Source of the DNA: Ampelomyces quisqualis
Lineage: Eukaryota > Ascomycota > Dothideomycetes > Pleosporales > Phaeosphaeriaceae
Direction: 5' to 3'
Assembly: GCA_018398575.1 (NCBI GenBank)
Contig: JAGTXZ010000014.1
Coordinates: forward strand, 1,736,001-1,800,000
Length of the DNA: 64,000 bases
Position numbers and translations under genes: made by a program. Below the pieces are notes generated by a model, which saw only the letters and a program-made list of their open reading frames with translations, searched no databases and was not told the DNA's origin. Below are positions 20,785 through 31,125 of the stretch, piece after piece (position 1 is the first letter of the stretch; every line of letters starts with the position of its first letter).

Positions 20785-23700
20785 ATGGATCCCTTGAGTC
20801 TCAAGAGCGGTGTCGTCTCTGCCTTGTCTGTAGCCTTGGCAGTAGCACTCACCCCAGCCTATTTGCGCAGAAGAGTGCGAAATGCGCAAAAGAGGCGCAA
20901 TACGGATGGTGATGAAATATCAGTTGGCTTGGAGACCATTGCCCAACCGACAGAGTCGACAGAATTCGAGTGCGTTACTTATGAGCTGTTCCGACTCGTG
21001 TGCACGCGGCTGACCATCGTGCCAGCATATGTTTTGTCCACGGACTTGGCGGAAGCGCCAGGTCTACATGGACTGCGCATGACAAGGAAACGGACGAAAC
21101 CATTTTCTGGCCCAAAGATTTGCTGTGCAAGCGCTTCCCTCGAGCAAGAATCTTATTGTATGGCTATGAGACAAAGGTGCACAGCTTGTGCTGGCTAGCA
21201 GACAGGACTCTGTATCACCATGCTAGCCACCTTCTGTCTGATCTCAGCACAGCACGCCGAAATTGTCAGGATCGCCCCTTACTGTTCGTTGCACATAGCC
21301 TGGGTGGACTTGTAGTGAAAAGTGCTCTTGTTTTTGCCCAAGGCCTCGCAAGCACTTCCGATGACACTGATCGGGAAATCTATCTCTCTACGTTTGGTAT
21401 TGTATCCTTTGGCACGCCCCAAGTATCTCCTAGAAGCCCACCACTAATCAATTTTGTTGATGAGTTATGCGCAACGCAGCAGCTCAACGAACTCGGTGCG
21501 TTTGGAGATTCAAAAACTCGACAAGGGGACATGGCAACCTTGCAGACGCGATTGGAAAGTTACAAATCTATTGCAAGAGAGATACCAGAGGTGTTCTGCT
21601 ACGAATCTATTGACTCGGTTTGTCACGCACTTTTGTTTCTACAACCGCATTTGCTGACCACCTACAGGCACTATCCACGCGACAAGCAGCAGTTCTGCCA
21701 AAGACCCCGGGCCTCAGACATGATCTTTGTATTGAAGTCGCGATTGACGCGGGCCACAACGATATGTGCAAGTTTCATGTCGACAACGACGATTACAAGA
21801 CGATATTTCAAGCCGTGAGCACATTTCTAGACGAATCAGGAACCATACTGGACAAGCGGCGTGGGCGCTTTGATCGCAATATCGGTAATGATGAATAGAT
21901 TTTTGACACATCATAGACCAATTTTGCTGACGATAGTCTCAGGACCTCACATTAGTTCAGTCGGTAAGATACGAAAATTTGGCTTTTCGGTCGGGTCGCT
22001 CTTGCCCCCTAGGAAGAACATAAACCTCAAGAACAGATCGAATTCCGGTGCTCCTAGTGTGGAATACATCCATGAACGGTTACTCGAGGAGCGATTCGCG
22101 TGGTTAGTGAGTCAAAGTGGTCCAGGGAAGACGTCACTTGCGCTTGACTATGCATACCAGCGGGCGCTACCCAAAGACTCAACGGCAAACTTTTCGGCCA
22201 TCTTTTGGGTGGATGGACGCTGTGAAGAGACTCTCGAAGCAAGTTTCCTACGAATCTTCGACATACTTCGAGTTTATTATGAGAAAAGACTGGCACAACA
22301 AGTCCCTCAGAAGAATTCATTCATGACCACAGACATGACCATTGCCGATACTACGAGCCAACGTTTGTCGGCGCGCAAGGGCGACAGGCCTTTGAAGGTG
22401 CGACACGTCATGGACTGGTTTACTTTTCCTGGAAACGACAGATGGCTTCTGATCTTTGACGATGTCGAGCATCCCAAAGCGAAATATTGGCATAAATACT
22501 GTCCGCGGTCCGACACAGGGCGCGGATACATATTAATGATATGTAGAAAGGACAAATTCGGCTCGCACGACGAACAAGACTCTGATACCGCGAGGCGCTC
22601 CAATCAGCACCAGGATTCTTCCACAATATCATCGGCTCAGTCGAGAGTAAATACTTGGGAGACTGGCTCAAGTTTGAATCTTAGATCTTGGAATTCTGGC
22701 GAAAGAGGCCTGATGCTGGGACTCGAATCTGCGCCAACGAGCGAGTCATCTGGGGAAGACGATGCGCATCTTCCTCCGCCAATCATTGTGGAGCCTTCCC
22801 CTCATCCTACATCTAGAGACTCCCTGCAGTGTCTGGACAGCCGAGAAGCATTTGCCACTGACAATTTATCTGATAGTTTGGCCGGCATCGGAGCTTCTCT
22901 ATGTGTTCCTGAGTTTGCAGATGAGAAAACAGTCAAGGATGATATCAATGGAGACATCTCTTCTGAAATTCTTTCATGGGTGGACGCCGCTGTTATGCTG
23001 AGCAATCATGATATCCCTACACGATTTCTGGAGGCTGGATTTGGCGAGGACCATACGAGTATTCTTCGCGGACTCGACACACTCCAGACACTTGGCTTGG
23101 TGCAGAAGAATCTTCGCGAGCGAGATTTCCACATTCGAGACTTCCACATTCCAGAGGACACGTGGCGATTGAAACGGCAAGAACTTGCCGGAAGTCAGAG
23201 AAGCGCCCAGCTCGCCTGCGAACTCATGGTAAAGACAATAAAGTCTCTAGCTAAGGCATACTACCGTGAAGCCGACGAAATCCTCGACGAGCAACTTCTT
23301 GTCGAGCACATGGAAGCTTGTTTGGAGATCTTCGGTAGATTCAATTCATCCGTCGAGTGCGATTGGGATGTTCTGGCAGGATTCTGTGAAAGAAATGGCT
23401 TGTACGTCGAAGCAACAGGCTTCTACAACGCGCAAGTCAATGCCAGTCGTGTCACGATCGACCGTCGACAAGGTACAGAGAATTCGGATGGGCGCAGTTT
23501 TCACGACGCTAGAAGCACGATGTCACTAGCGATACCAGACAGGCACCACAGGGCTACTTCTAGCTCGTCCACACATGATCCTTCAGCCCGACCAAAGGCT
23601 TACAGAGAGCTGTATAGCGCTCTTGGGGCTATCAGAATGCAGACTAAGCTTGGAAAGCTAGAAGATCTCGAGATCAAGTGCGAGGATGTGATGAGCGAGG

Positions 23701-24278
23701 TGCAGAAGCATCAGTATCACGATCTAGAGTTTGAAGCGCTCAGACGATTGATCGATCTTGAACGCGCTAGGAATCACTGGCCAGGAGCAATTGAGTACAT
23801 TCAAAGATTGGCAGACAAACTGGAAGAAAGAAAAGGCCCATCCCACCCGGATACCCTAGCTGCCATCCACCAACTGGCCACCACCCACGCAGACGAAGGT
23901 GACTACGTCATGGCCGAACCGCTCCTTGAACGCGTTCTCATCGAATACACCCAGATGTTTGGCCACGCTCACCTTCGCACCGTCATGGTCTCTGTCGACC
24001 TCGCAGAGGTGTACAAGAACCATGGCGACACGTATAAGGCTGAGCCCTTGTATCGAATTATCCTGAAAACGTACAGTCAACTCCTGGGCGCTGAACACAT
24101 TCAAACAGCTAGGGCACAAGAAGGTCTAGCCACTGTGTACGATATGCAACACGAGTACAAACTCGCAGATGATCATTTCGACATGGCGCTGGACTACGCG
24201 AAGTTGCTGGGCGAGGAGAGCGAGGAGTATAAGGGTATGAAGAAGCGGCACGCAGTTCTCAAAGAGCGGCGCAGCTAA
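20785..24278 (+). CDS. NLR-like protein: alpha/beta-hydrolase, NB domain, TPR repeats
   Basis: Putative intracellular immune or heterokaryon-incompatibility receptor. Model: exons 20785-20969, 21026-21617, 21668-21884 and 21943-24278 (introns 56, 50 and 58 bp), giving 1,109 aa. Residues 10-30 are a hydrophobic segment followed by basic residues, a possible membrane anchor. Residues 62-300 are a SesB/DUF676-type serine-hydrolase domain with FVHGLGG (65-71) and nucleophile motif AHSLGG (S153). The NB domain has a P-loop-like SQSGPGKTS (388-396) and Walker B WLLIFDD (499-505). A winged-helix-like stretch follows, then TPRs of kinesin-light-chain type (about 900-1090). The P-loop lacks the usual first Gly/Ala. 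Neighbours are a CHAT protease and a gasdermin-like candidate. The true start could be upstream, but no better ATG was seen. Confidence 0.85.
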
Positions 24279-24395
24279 AATACAGCGTCGCAGTGAATTC
24301 TCGGTTTCTTCTTGCTGTTCGTCTGTGACACCTTCTGTTCATGCTCTATGTCCCAACCCCAGCTAGCTTGTAGACAATTGTCTGGAGTTTCCATT

Positions 24396-26802
24396 CTACG
24401 CATTTAGCTGTATGGTTTCTGCACCTGCGAATTTGTCTTGAAGAATGGTGTTCTTGAACCCATCCATTGACTTCCAATCTTTCTTGGGCGACTCTCCAAT
24501 AATGATTGTATAGATGTCTTCATTCTGCATTCCACGTCTTGGCTCCCCTTGTCCGCCCGCCTCCACCTTCCACGCAGTCATGTCCTGCGCATGTGCCATG
24601 AGCTTTCTCACAATGCGCGCCGTATGGCGGTCTTTCATCTCGCGCAGCTTCTCATCCACGAGTAAGTGGACTCCGTCGATGACAAGCAACTTGTTAATGC
24701 GCAGCTGCTTCCTGCCCCCAATACAAGTGCGCTGCTTCAGCGTCCACTCACCCCTTCTGACCGGCACGTCCAGACTCGCACTGGGCCAGGCGGGTGATGT
24801 GCCGCGCCATGGATAGCCGAACCATTCCGTGCGAAGTTGTTCGATTTGGAGGACGCGCACCTCAGTGACAAAATTTGTTTCAACCCAGAGTCCGACCATG
24901 TTTGTGACGAGGTGCTGGATACGCTCGATACGGGTGGGTTCCTCTTGACTCAAGCTGCGTGGATGCAGGTAGACTGCATGGTGCTTATTGGTCTTCAACC
25001 AGTACTCAATATCGAGGGCAGGGAGATTCATGCTGGGTATGTCGAAGCGCTGGCCACCTCTTATGTGCCGCTCTAGGTCGTGAAAGGAACTGTGTACGGC
25101 GTATCGTGGATATCTGTCAAGCATGCTTTCGTGCGGCATGTTGGCGTTTAAGCCGACGCACGCTTTGCAGCGCGATAAGAGGCGGGGGACGGACTCGATG
25201 ACCATTTTGGCATGCAGAAGCATGGATTTGGAAGGTGCGAGCCACTGCGGTACTGTCTCTGAACGCGACCAATTCCAGTGCACGTAATGATCATATCGCT
25301 GCTCTTTCTCCTGTCGCTTTTTATCCTTGCGCAGCGCGAGCCGAGCATCACCTGCGGCCTTGTTGAAGCTTCCATGCAGCAGGAGTGACATGTAGAACGC
25401 CGGGTAGAAGATCAGAGCTGATGATGAAATCAGTCTGTAGCTAGTCGCCGATATATATTCCGTGTTGCCTTTGAGAAACATGCGAACCAATCGAAGTCCG
25501 AGTCCGCCTGTGGAGCTTGTGTCGTTGCACGCATTCATCACGAGTAACCGCGTTCGTTGGGCCAGGACTGCTGCCACTTGCGAGGCCAAAACACAGGCCT
25601 GTGGCTCCATGCGAAGGCTTTTACCGTGGGTGAAGATGAGGTGCGGCTTCTCCGTTCGATTCCTATCACCAATGAGTTAGGCCCAAACATTCGTGTTCGT
25701 TTTGTATGTGTTTTGGCTGTACTAACGGATCATGCGCATCGGTCATCATTGTGCCATGCATATCGAGATGCACAATATCAAAGTAGTGTGACGACTCATC
25801 CGGGACTTGTGGCGTGAGCCTTAAGTATTCACTCAATTCGGCGAGCGAAGCAGGTCTTAGGATGTCAAGCTGGACGGTGCGGTAGTGGCCTATATCCTTC
25901 AGATGCCGCATCACCTGCATCACCGAACGCTGTATCAAGCCTGAATCGATTTTCTCCTTGTATTCCAGACTCTGTTTGACAACGCTCCGCCCCGTGACGA
26001 GTAGCATTCGCAGCGGTCGATCAGCGGGAAGTCTGAAATCTGTATCAGGTAGCCCGCCTCTCGATGTTTCGATGACACGAGTCACATTTATATTCCAATC
26101 AACTTTGTCCTCGACCTTCTCAAACTCCCAGAACTCCACATCTTCGAGCAGCTCCCAGACAAGGTTGTGAAGACTCTTATCATCTTCTCTCGCTTCTTCA
26201 AATCTTTCAACAATGACAATGTTGCGCTGCTTCTCCTCGCCACTCAGGCGTCCGAGTTTCAATCTTTTGATAAGTTCAATGGCGTAGGATCTCATCTGTG
26301 CTTGAGCCTCGTCAATCTTCTCTTTGTGAATTCGCATCTTGTCTTCGCCTTTGGGAATTTTATGAGAGTCGTCTGCTATGAATTTGAAATACTCGGTGTA
26401 CTGTTGTGATACGAAGGGATCGAATAGCGTTAATAGCCTATCCGAGGGCGTTGTTCCTTTGTTATGAGTGACTTTGACTTCCCATGCTCTTTTACCCTCC
26501 TTATCGCTTTCTACACGAGATAACCGAATCGTGGTGGTTCCGGGTTGCCAGTACGAGCTGCACCAGGTATGTATTTGCGCTTTTGTCCAGAGGCCAGCGG
26601 CGAAGATGAGACTCACGAAGATGAGACCCACGACAGCCTTGACGATGATAATGAACAGCACGTACCAGGTCGACATACTGGGCAAACGAAACAACAAATT
26701 CTCAAGATGAAATACCCTGTGATTGAAAAATGATCGAAGGACAAGATGGTGAATTTTTATCGAGCGGACAGTGCAAAGCATCGTGGCGAGGCTGTTGAAC
26801 AT
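24396..26802 (-). CDS. Membrane-anchored CHAT-domain (caspase-like) protease
   Basis: Putative cysteine protease. Model: exons 26802-25727 and 25662-24396 with a 64-bp intron (GTTAGT...CCTAAC...GATAG), giving 780 aa. One strong transmembrane helix (about 45-75, WYVLFIIIVKAVVGLIFVSL) precedes a soluble region. The CHAT fold carries both catalytic signatures: HLDMHG with H349 at the end of exon 1, and MNACND with C404 just after the splice. The following SATSYRLISSS and FYMSLLLHGS helix/strand pattern is typical. About 250 more residues form an unrecognised C-terminal region. Two start codons are possible: 26802, or MSTW at 26676 directly before the TM helix. It is tail to tail with the NLR gene (117 bp apart) and divergent from the gasdermin-like candidate. 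Confidence 0.85.
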
Positions 26803-27296
26803 TGTGCTGAGGCTCTGTTGTTGAGATCACGAGGACCGTGGCTGAGCTGCCTGCGCCATTACCCGATACCATCTCGCAAGGATCTGCATTAAAAACCAAA
26901 TCCATGGTGGTGGTGTGTACATGTACATGATTGGGCGTCTCGTCTAAGTCCCCGAGTGCGCAAGGTCAGCTCTGGGCTTGAGGCGTCGGAAAAAACAAAT
27001 CAGAGTAAGCTGCACCCCGGAGAACTTCAGGCATCTGCGAAATCCAAGACTCTGCCCCGCTTATTCTCATGATACGGTCAGACGACGTGGATTTCAAAAA
27101 GCCACATCAGAATCCTGGCATAGTGGAATATGTTATAAACTGGATGCCGATCCTACAACAAGAAAGCTCCCAAACACTTCCGTCCATGTTTTGCACATGA
27201 ATAAAATTTCCACTCAAATCGCCATTCGTGCCGCTCAACTTTGCGATCCAGTCGACGATAATACTTCCCACATCAGTACCAATCAGTTACGGAAAC
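26803..27296. promoter_or_regulatory. Divergent promoter between CHAT protease and gasdermin-like gene
   Basis: 494 bp between two start codons facing away from each other, so transcription of protease and candidate substrate could be coordinated. No specific motif recognised. The first part contains a frame compatible with an extra 5' exon of the protease gene, which cannot be excluded. Confidence 0.45.
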
Positions 27297-28484
27297 ATGT
27301 CGCCATCTAGTGGCAAAGCACCAAAAGTGTTCTTCATCTTCGACAAGCCAATGGTTGCAAAGGGCAGGGAAGAGAACATGCTGGGTGTTGCATTTGAAAA
27401 CCCTAAAAAGGGAACCGGGGCAAGATACACTCCGCACGGTCCACGAGTGCCTAAAGACTCGCATGGAGCTCCAGATACTAGTGCAGTGAAGCCTGGACCC
27501 TTCCAATGGATGATCACATATTTCTCCAAGTCGACAGAAGCCACGGAGGCGACTTCTCCTCGACAGTCTAGCCCGGAGCAAGCCACAGGCGAGCTACTCG
27601 CGTACGAATTACCCTGTCCGTGGCCCAAGGACCTTGGCGTCGATGACATATATCCCCGCACCGGAGCCACCATAGCCGTTGGTGTGGAGAAAATCCGGAA
27701 AAACCTCAAAGACGCCAAGGTTGCGGCACGCATCGTGGAAGCAGTGAGCACCGGTCTGGATTTCAGTGTGCAAGAGCTTGAAAGTGTTCAGATCCCTGTT
27801 TTACGACGCCATACTATGGAGGATCCAGTGCTCAAGATCGAGAAATTGCTCGACAACCCAGAATATCGAAATCGTCTTATTAAGCTCTTCGAAAAGCTCC
27901 CAGTAGGTGGATCAGGTATGAAGATACTTCATGTCGCTACCGACATCGTAGCATGTGCTGGTGTCTCGCTCTCCTCAGTGAGAACGTCGGAGCAAGAGGT
28001 CAAGGGCCGCGGCAACGACCCTACAAAAACAGTACCCATGTCCTTAGAGGCAGGAATGCATCACTTGAAAGAGCAGGCTCAACGGGGAGAGTACCAATCC
28101 GAAATTGTGCTCTGTATGTCGTATCACAGCATTCGTTATGAGTACGAGTCAGCAGAGCCAGTAGGTTTCTTCAGCCGTAGGCACGCGAGGAAAACTAAGC
28201 AGGATCCTGGCGCTATCCGTTATCCTTGGGAAGATGGCTTTGCAATCTTCCGCATTGACAACGACGAGACAGAGGGGGAAGTTCCGGCTTTCTTTTCGTG
28301 TGACGAGGATCCGAGCAGTCCGCACCGTACTGACACAAATGATTCGCTGCGCGATGCTTCGGGAGTGCCTTCTCACAAGCCTGCTATCTTTAAAAATACT
28401 AGTATGGAGGACTCGGATGCCGGGGCTGAACAGGGCGAGGAAGAAAGAATCGCTATGCCTGAAGTTAAGGTAACCCGTGGTTGA
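27297..28484 (+). CDS. Candidate gasdermin-like pore-forming protein (hypothesis); otherwise unknown
   Basis: Single-exon gene of 395 aa; start at MSPSSGK because the frame upstream lacks an ATG. Seen directly: a strand-rich N-terminus (VFFIFDK 11-17; MLGVAFENP 28-36; YTP 44-46), a helical middle (about 129-203), and the segment MKILHVATDIVACAGVSLSS (208-227), then IVLCMSYHSIRYEY (270-283) and an amphipathic strand FAIFRID (315-321). The last 70 residues are acidic and low-complexity. In gasdermins a strand of type K-I-x-x-GA-x-VS is followed by a strand like the 270-283 segment, with a short removable C-terminal tail. Fungal gasdermin genes are typically next to subtilisin or CHAT protease genes, as here. 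The assignment rests on that context and weak motif likeness, not on a search. Confidence 0.5.
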   Translation: MSPSSGKAPKVFFIFDKPMVAKGREENMLGVAFENPKKGTGARYTPHGPRVPKDSHGAPDTSAVKPGPFQWMITYFSKSTEATEATSPRQSSPEQATGELLAYELPCPWPKDLGVDDIYPRTGATIAVGVEKIRKNLKDAKVAARIVEAVSTGLDFSVQELESVQIPVLRRHTMEDPVLKIEKLLDNPEYRNRLIKLFEKLPVGGSGMKILHVATDIVACAGVSLSSVRTSEQEVKGRGNDPTKTVPMSLEAGMHHLKEQAQRGEYQSEIVLCMSYHSIRYEYESAEPVGFFSRRHARKTKQDPGAIRYPWEDGFAIFRIDNDETEGEVPAFFSCDEDPSSPHRTDTNDSLRDASGVPSHKPAIFKNTSMEDSDAGAEQGEEERIAMPEVKVTRG

Positions 28485-29345
28485 GGCGGAGGTCTGAAGA
28501 TGAACAGCTGGTGATCGTCGATTTCTTCACTCCAGGGGTCTTTTGCAAGTCTATCCTGCATCCTGGAACGGTTTTGGAGCCTACTACATTTTATTTGTAA
28601 ACTTTCCCTCCAGTAACACAAAGTACGGTCAAGCCTTTCGCCACATTTCCTCTACAAGACAGAAACAAAAGAAACATGTTACAAGCCTTATGTGGTCGGA
28701 TATACTACTTAGTTACTTAAATTTGAAGGAATCTAAGACATGTCTTCTTCTTTTAAAGCAGCCTTAAAAACTACGTGCCTCCCCCAAGTGAACTTGATAA
28801 AGAACCTCAAAATCTCATCCGGCACATAACTCCTCGACAAACTATCCCCCATCCTCCATACCTTCCATCAACTCGAGTAACTTAACCATACATCCACCCC
28901 TATACCCCTGAAGCTGCGTCTCAACACGCGTTCGGAGTTCCATTCCACTTCCCAGCACCCTCTTCCTCTAGCTCATGCATTTGTCTATCTCACAAAGCGA
29001 TCTCTTAGTCTTGGACTACTCGAGATGTTCAACGTGCCATTTCGAATGCCGAAAACACCGAAAAACGCAACCAGATCACTCCCGCCCGAACACCCGCTCA
29101 GCGCCATCCTGAAATCAAAGCGACGGCGCGGCAAATCGACCGCGCAAACACGCGTGCGAGATACTAAAATCGGAAAATTTCACTTTTCCTGACGGATAAT
29201 GCGAGGTCTGTAAATGTGCTTATTGTACACAAATAGCCCACCAGTACGGAGGTGTGGGGCATGAAATATGATCCTGCGACGAGTCATGTGAACGAAAAGA
29301 ATCTGCCGACGAACAACAAAATCTTGCCAGCAATTGTATACATTA
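28485..29345. other. Intergenic region between convergent genes
   Basis: Contains the 3' ends of two convergent genes. A CT-rich, promoter-like stretch (28,820-29,020) precedes a 55-codon ORF, listed separately. Nothing else is recognised. Confidence 0.4.
29025..29192 (+). CDS. Possible small basic protein, 55 aa
   Basis: ATG at 29025 to TGA at 29190. The product is very basic (KSKRRRGK core) and preceded by CT-rich DNA of the kind seen before fungal genes. No homology is recognised and a chance ORF is quite possible. Confidence 0.2.
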   Translation: MFNVPFRMPKTPKNATRSLPPEHPLSAILKSKRRRGKSTAQTRVRDTKIGKFHFS

Positions 29346-30590
29346 CTACGCTGCTCCAGCAGCTTTGCGCTGTTCCAGCTTGCGAGGTGTCTTTTTTGCT
29401 GCAGGGGTCTGACCCGTTTGTGCAGTGCCGTTTTTCGGAGCCAGTTTTCGTGGTCTCTTGCGTTCTGCTTCTGAAGTGATGGGAGCTTTATCCTCTTTCT
29501 CAGGACTAGAAGTATTCTGTTTAGGTTGTGCGGATGTTGATGGCTTGCTTGCTGCCTGAGGTTTTGAAGGCTGGGTGGACGAAGCAGTCTTGGGCTTGGC
29601 AGTTGGTGATGTCGACTTTGGTTTCGAAGCAGGTTCCGATTTAGGTTTGTCTGAAGTGGCACTTTTGGAGGGCTGAGTCTTTTCAATCTTGGGCGCTTCT
29701 TTGGGCGTACAAGCTTCTTTTGGTTTAGGTGGTTCCTGTCGTGGAGGATCTTGTTTCGACGCCTGCGTGTTGACCGTAGCTGGTCGTTGATTTTGTGCTT
29801 GCGAAGGTTGCTGGATTTGACTTTGTGCAATTTGGCTAGGAGCCTCCTGTTGATTCTGGGCTTGCTTCTGTCCACCGCCAAATCCCATCGAGGCTCCTAG
29901 ACCTCCCAGACCCATCGCTCCCACTGTGGGCATTGATGGCATAGCAGGCATGGAAGGCATTGACGGCCTCCAACTCGTCATGTCGTTTGTTTTCTGAGAC
30001 CAAGACTTTGGCATGTCGTCTGGTGCCTCCGCTTTCATTTGCTCCAGCTCTTCCTTCGTCGGCGCTTGCGTCTCTTTGGTCTGCATCACCATCTTTTCTA
30101 AAGCTTTCTGCTGTGCCGGCGTGGACTTCCAATTGGGAAAGTCTCCAACGACGCCTCTTACACCGTGACTTGCCATTTCTCCAAGATCCCAAAATGGTCC
30201 ATTCATAGCTCCGTACACTGAACCAATGCCACCGCCAAGCAGTCCAGTTACTGTCGACACAACTCCGCCAACCAATGCTCCGGTCAGTTTGCCAATAGTT
30301 ACTCCTGGCTGCACTCCTAACCCCGCGCCTGCCGCGAGACCTTGGAAGGCACCAGATTGCGTGTATTTCGCTGCCTTGCCAAAAGATTCTGCTTCGATTT
30401 CTTTGTTGATGGCTTTGGCAAGAATCTTCTCTCGGGCATCTGGATCACCCGCTGCGTTAGCTGCTTGTCGTAGTTCCCAGGCTTTCTGTGCTGCTTGCAG
30501 CGCCATGCTGGCCGATACGCCGGAGTTTTGCTTTAGTTCGCGTTCGGGAATGGGCTGAGGCTGCTGCCTGTTTCCTCCGTTGTTTGCCAT
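29346..30590 (-). CDS. Glycine-zipper protein with low-complexity tail
   Basis: Single exon, 414 aa from MANNGG (30590); an upstream in-frame ATG at 30695 would add 35 Gln/Lys-rich residues. The first 75 residues include a helix (SASMALQAAQKAWELRQAAN). Residues 79-130 are a glycine-zipper-like membrane-active segment with repeated GxxxG spacing (GKLTGALVGGVVSTVTGLLG), followed by GPFWDLGEM. Then come MPSMPAMPSMP repeats and a long Gln/Pro/Lys/Ser-rich tail with a basic end. Glycine zippers pack helices in membranes and occur in channel-forming proteins; whether this one inserts into membranes is inference. It lies 0.86 kb from the gasdermin-like candidate and is convergent with it. Confidence 0.7.
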   Translation of the reverse strand: MANNGGNRQQPQPIPERELKQNSGVSASMALQAAQKAWELRQAANAAGDPDAREKILAKAINKEIEAESFGKAAKYTQSGAFQGLAAGAGLGVQPGVTIGKLTGALVGGVVSTVTGLLGGGIGSVYGAMNGPFWDLGEMASHGVRGVVGDFPNWKSTPAQQKALEKMVMQTKETQAPTKEELEQMKAEAPDDMPKSWSQKTNDMTSWRPSMPSMPAMPSMPTVGAMGLGGLGASMGFGGGQKQAQNQQEAPSQIAQSQIQQPSQAQNQRPATVNTQASKQDPPRQEPPKPKEACTPKEAPKIEKTQPSKSATSDKPKSEPASKPKSTSPTAKPKTASSTQPSKPQAASKPSTSAQPKQNTSSPEKEDKAPITSEAERKRPRKLAPKNGTAQTGQTPAAKKTPRKLEQRKAAGAA

Positions 30591-31125
30591 CTTTTGGGGG
30601 GAAGTGTTCTTCTTTTGAGGTTTATGCTGTTTCTTTTGTGTAGTTTGAGCTTCCTGTGCAGCTATCGTACCATGTTCACCGATGCCGTGCTGCACGATGG
30701 TGGAATTCGGTAATATGTGAGGCTCCCAAACACTACGTCATCCGAAACGATCGTGGTGGCGCACATATTTACCTGCTTTACGTGCCACTCGTGCCATCGG
30801 CCCGCCGCGTACCACCAAGAAATCCTTGATATATCCATGCAACTTTTGATAGGATATATTTCCTTCGATTGGAGGCAGGAAAGGAGGCCAGGTTGATACA
30901 AGACGATTTTCCAACAATGATCACACGCTTGCGCATGCAGGCAACTGTCGATCTGCACACAACACGCTCGATGGACGGAAGCACCACAGTGTGAGGAACA
31001 TCTAGTTGCACATGTTGGCTTGCAGTGGCTTGCAGTGGCTTGCAGCAAAAATGTGACTTTTGCTCGAGAGATCGATCGCAAGCTGTTTTCTACTTCATAC
31101 TACTCGATTGTATAACAACCTTCAA
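30591..31125. other. Intergenic region with a 10-bp tandem triplet
   Basis: Upstream region of the glycine-zipper gene and downstream of the GH43 gene. It contains three exact copies of TGGCTTGCAG (31016-31045). No gene is recognised. Confidence 0.5.

Noticed and set aside
21945..22011. Possible intron GTAAGA...CCCTAG in the NLR gene
   Set aside because: Removing it would put a TAA in frame a few codons later; reading through keeps the frame and the conserved LLPPRKN stretch.
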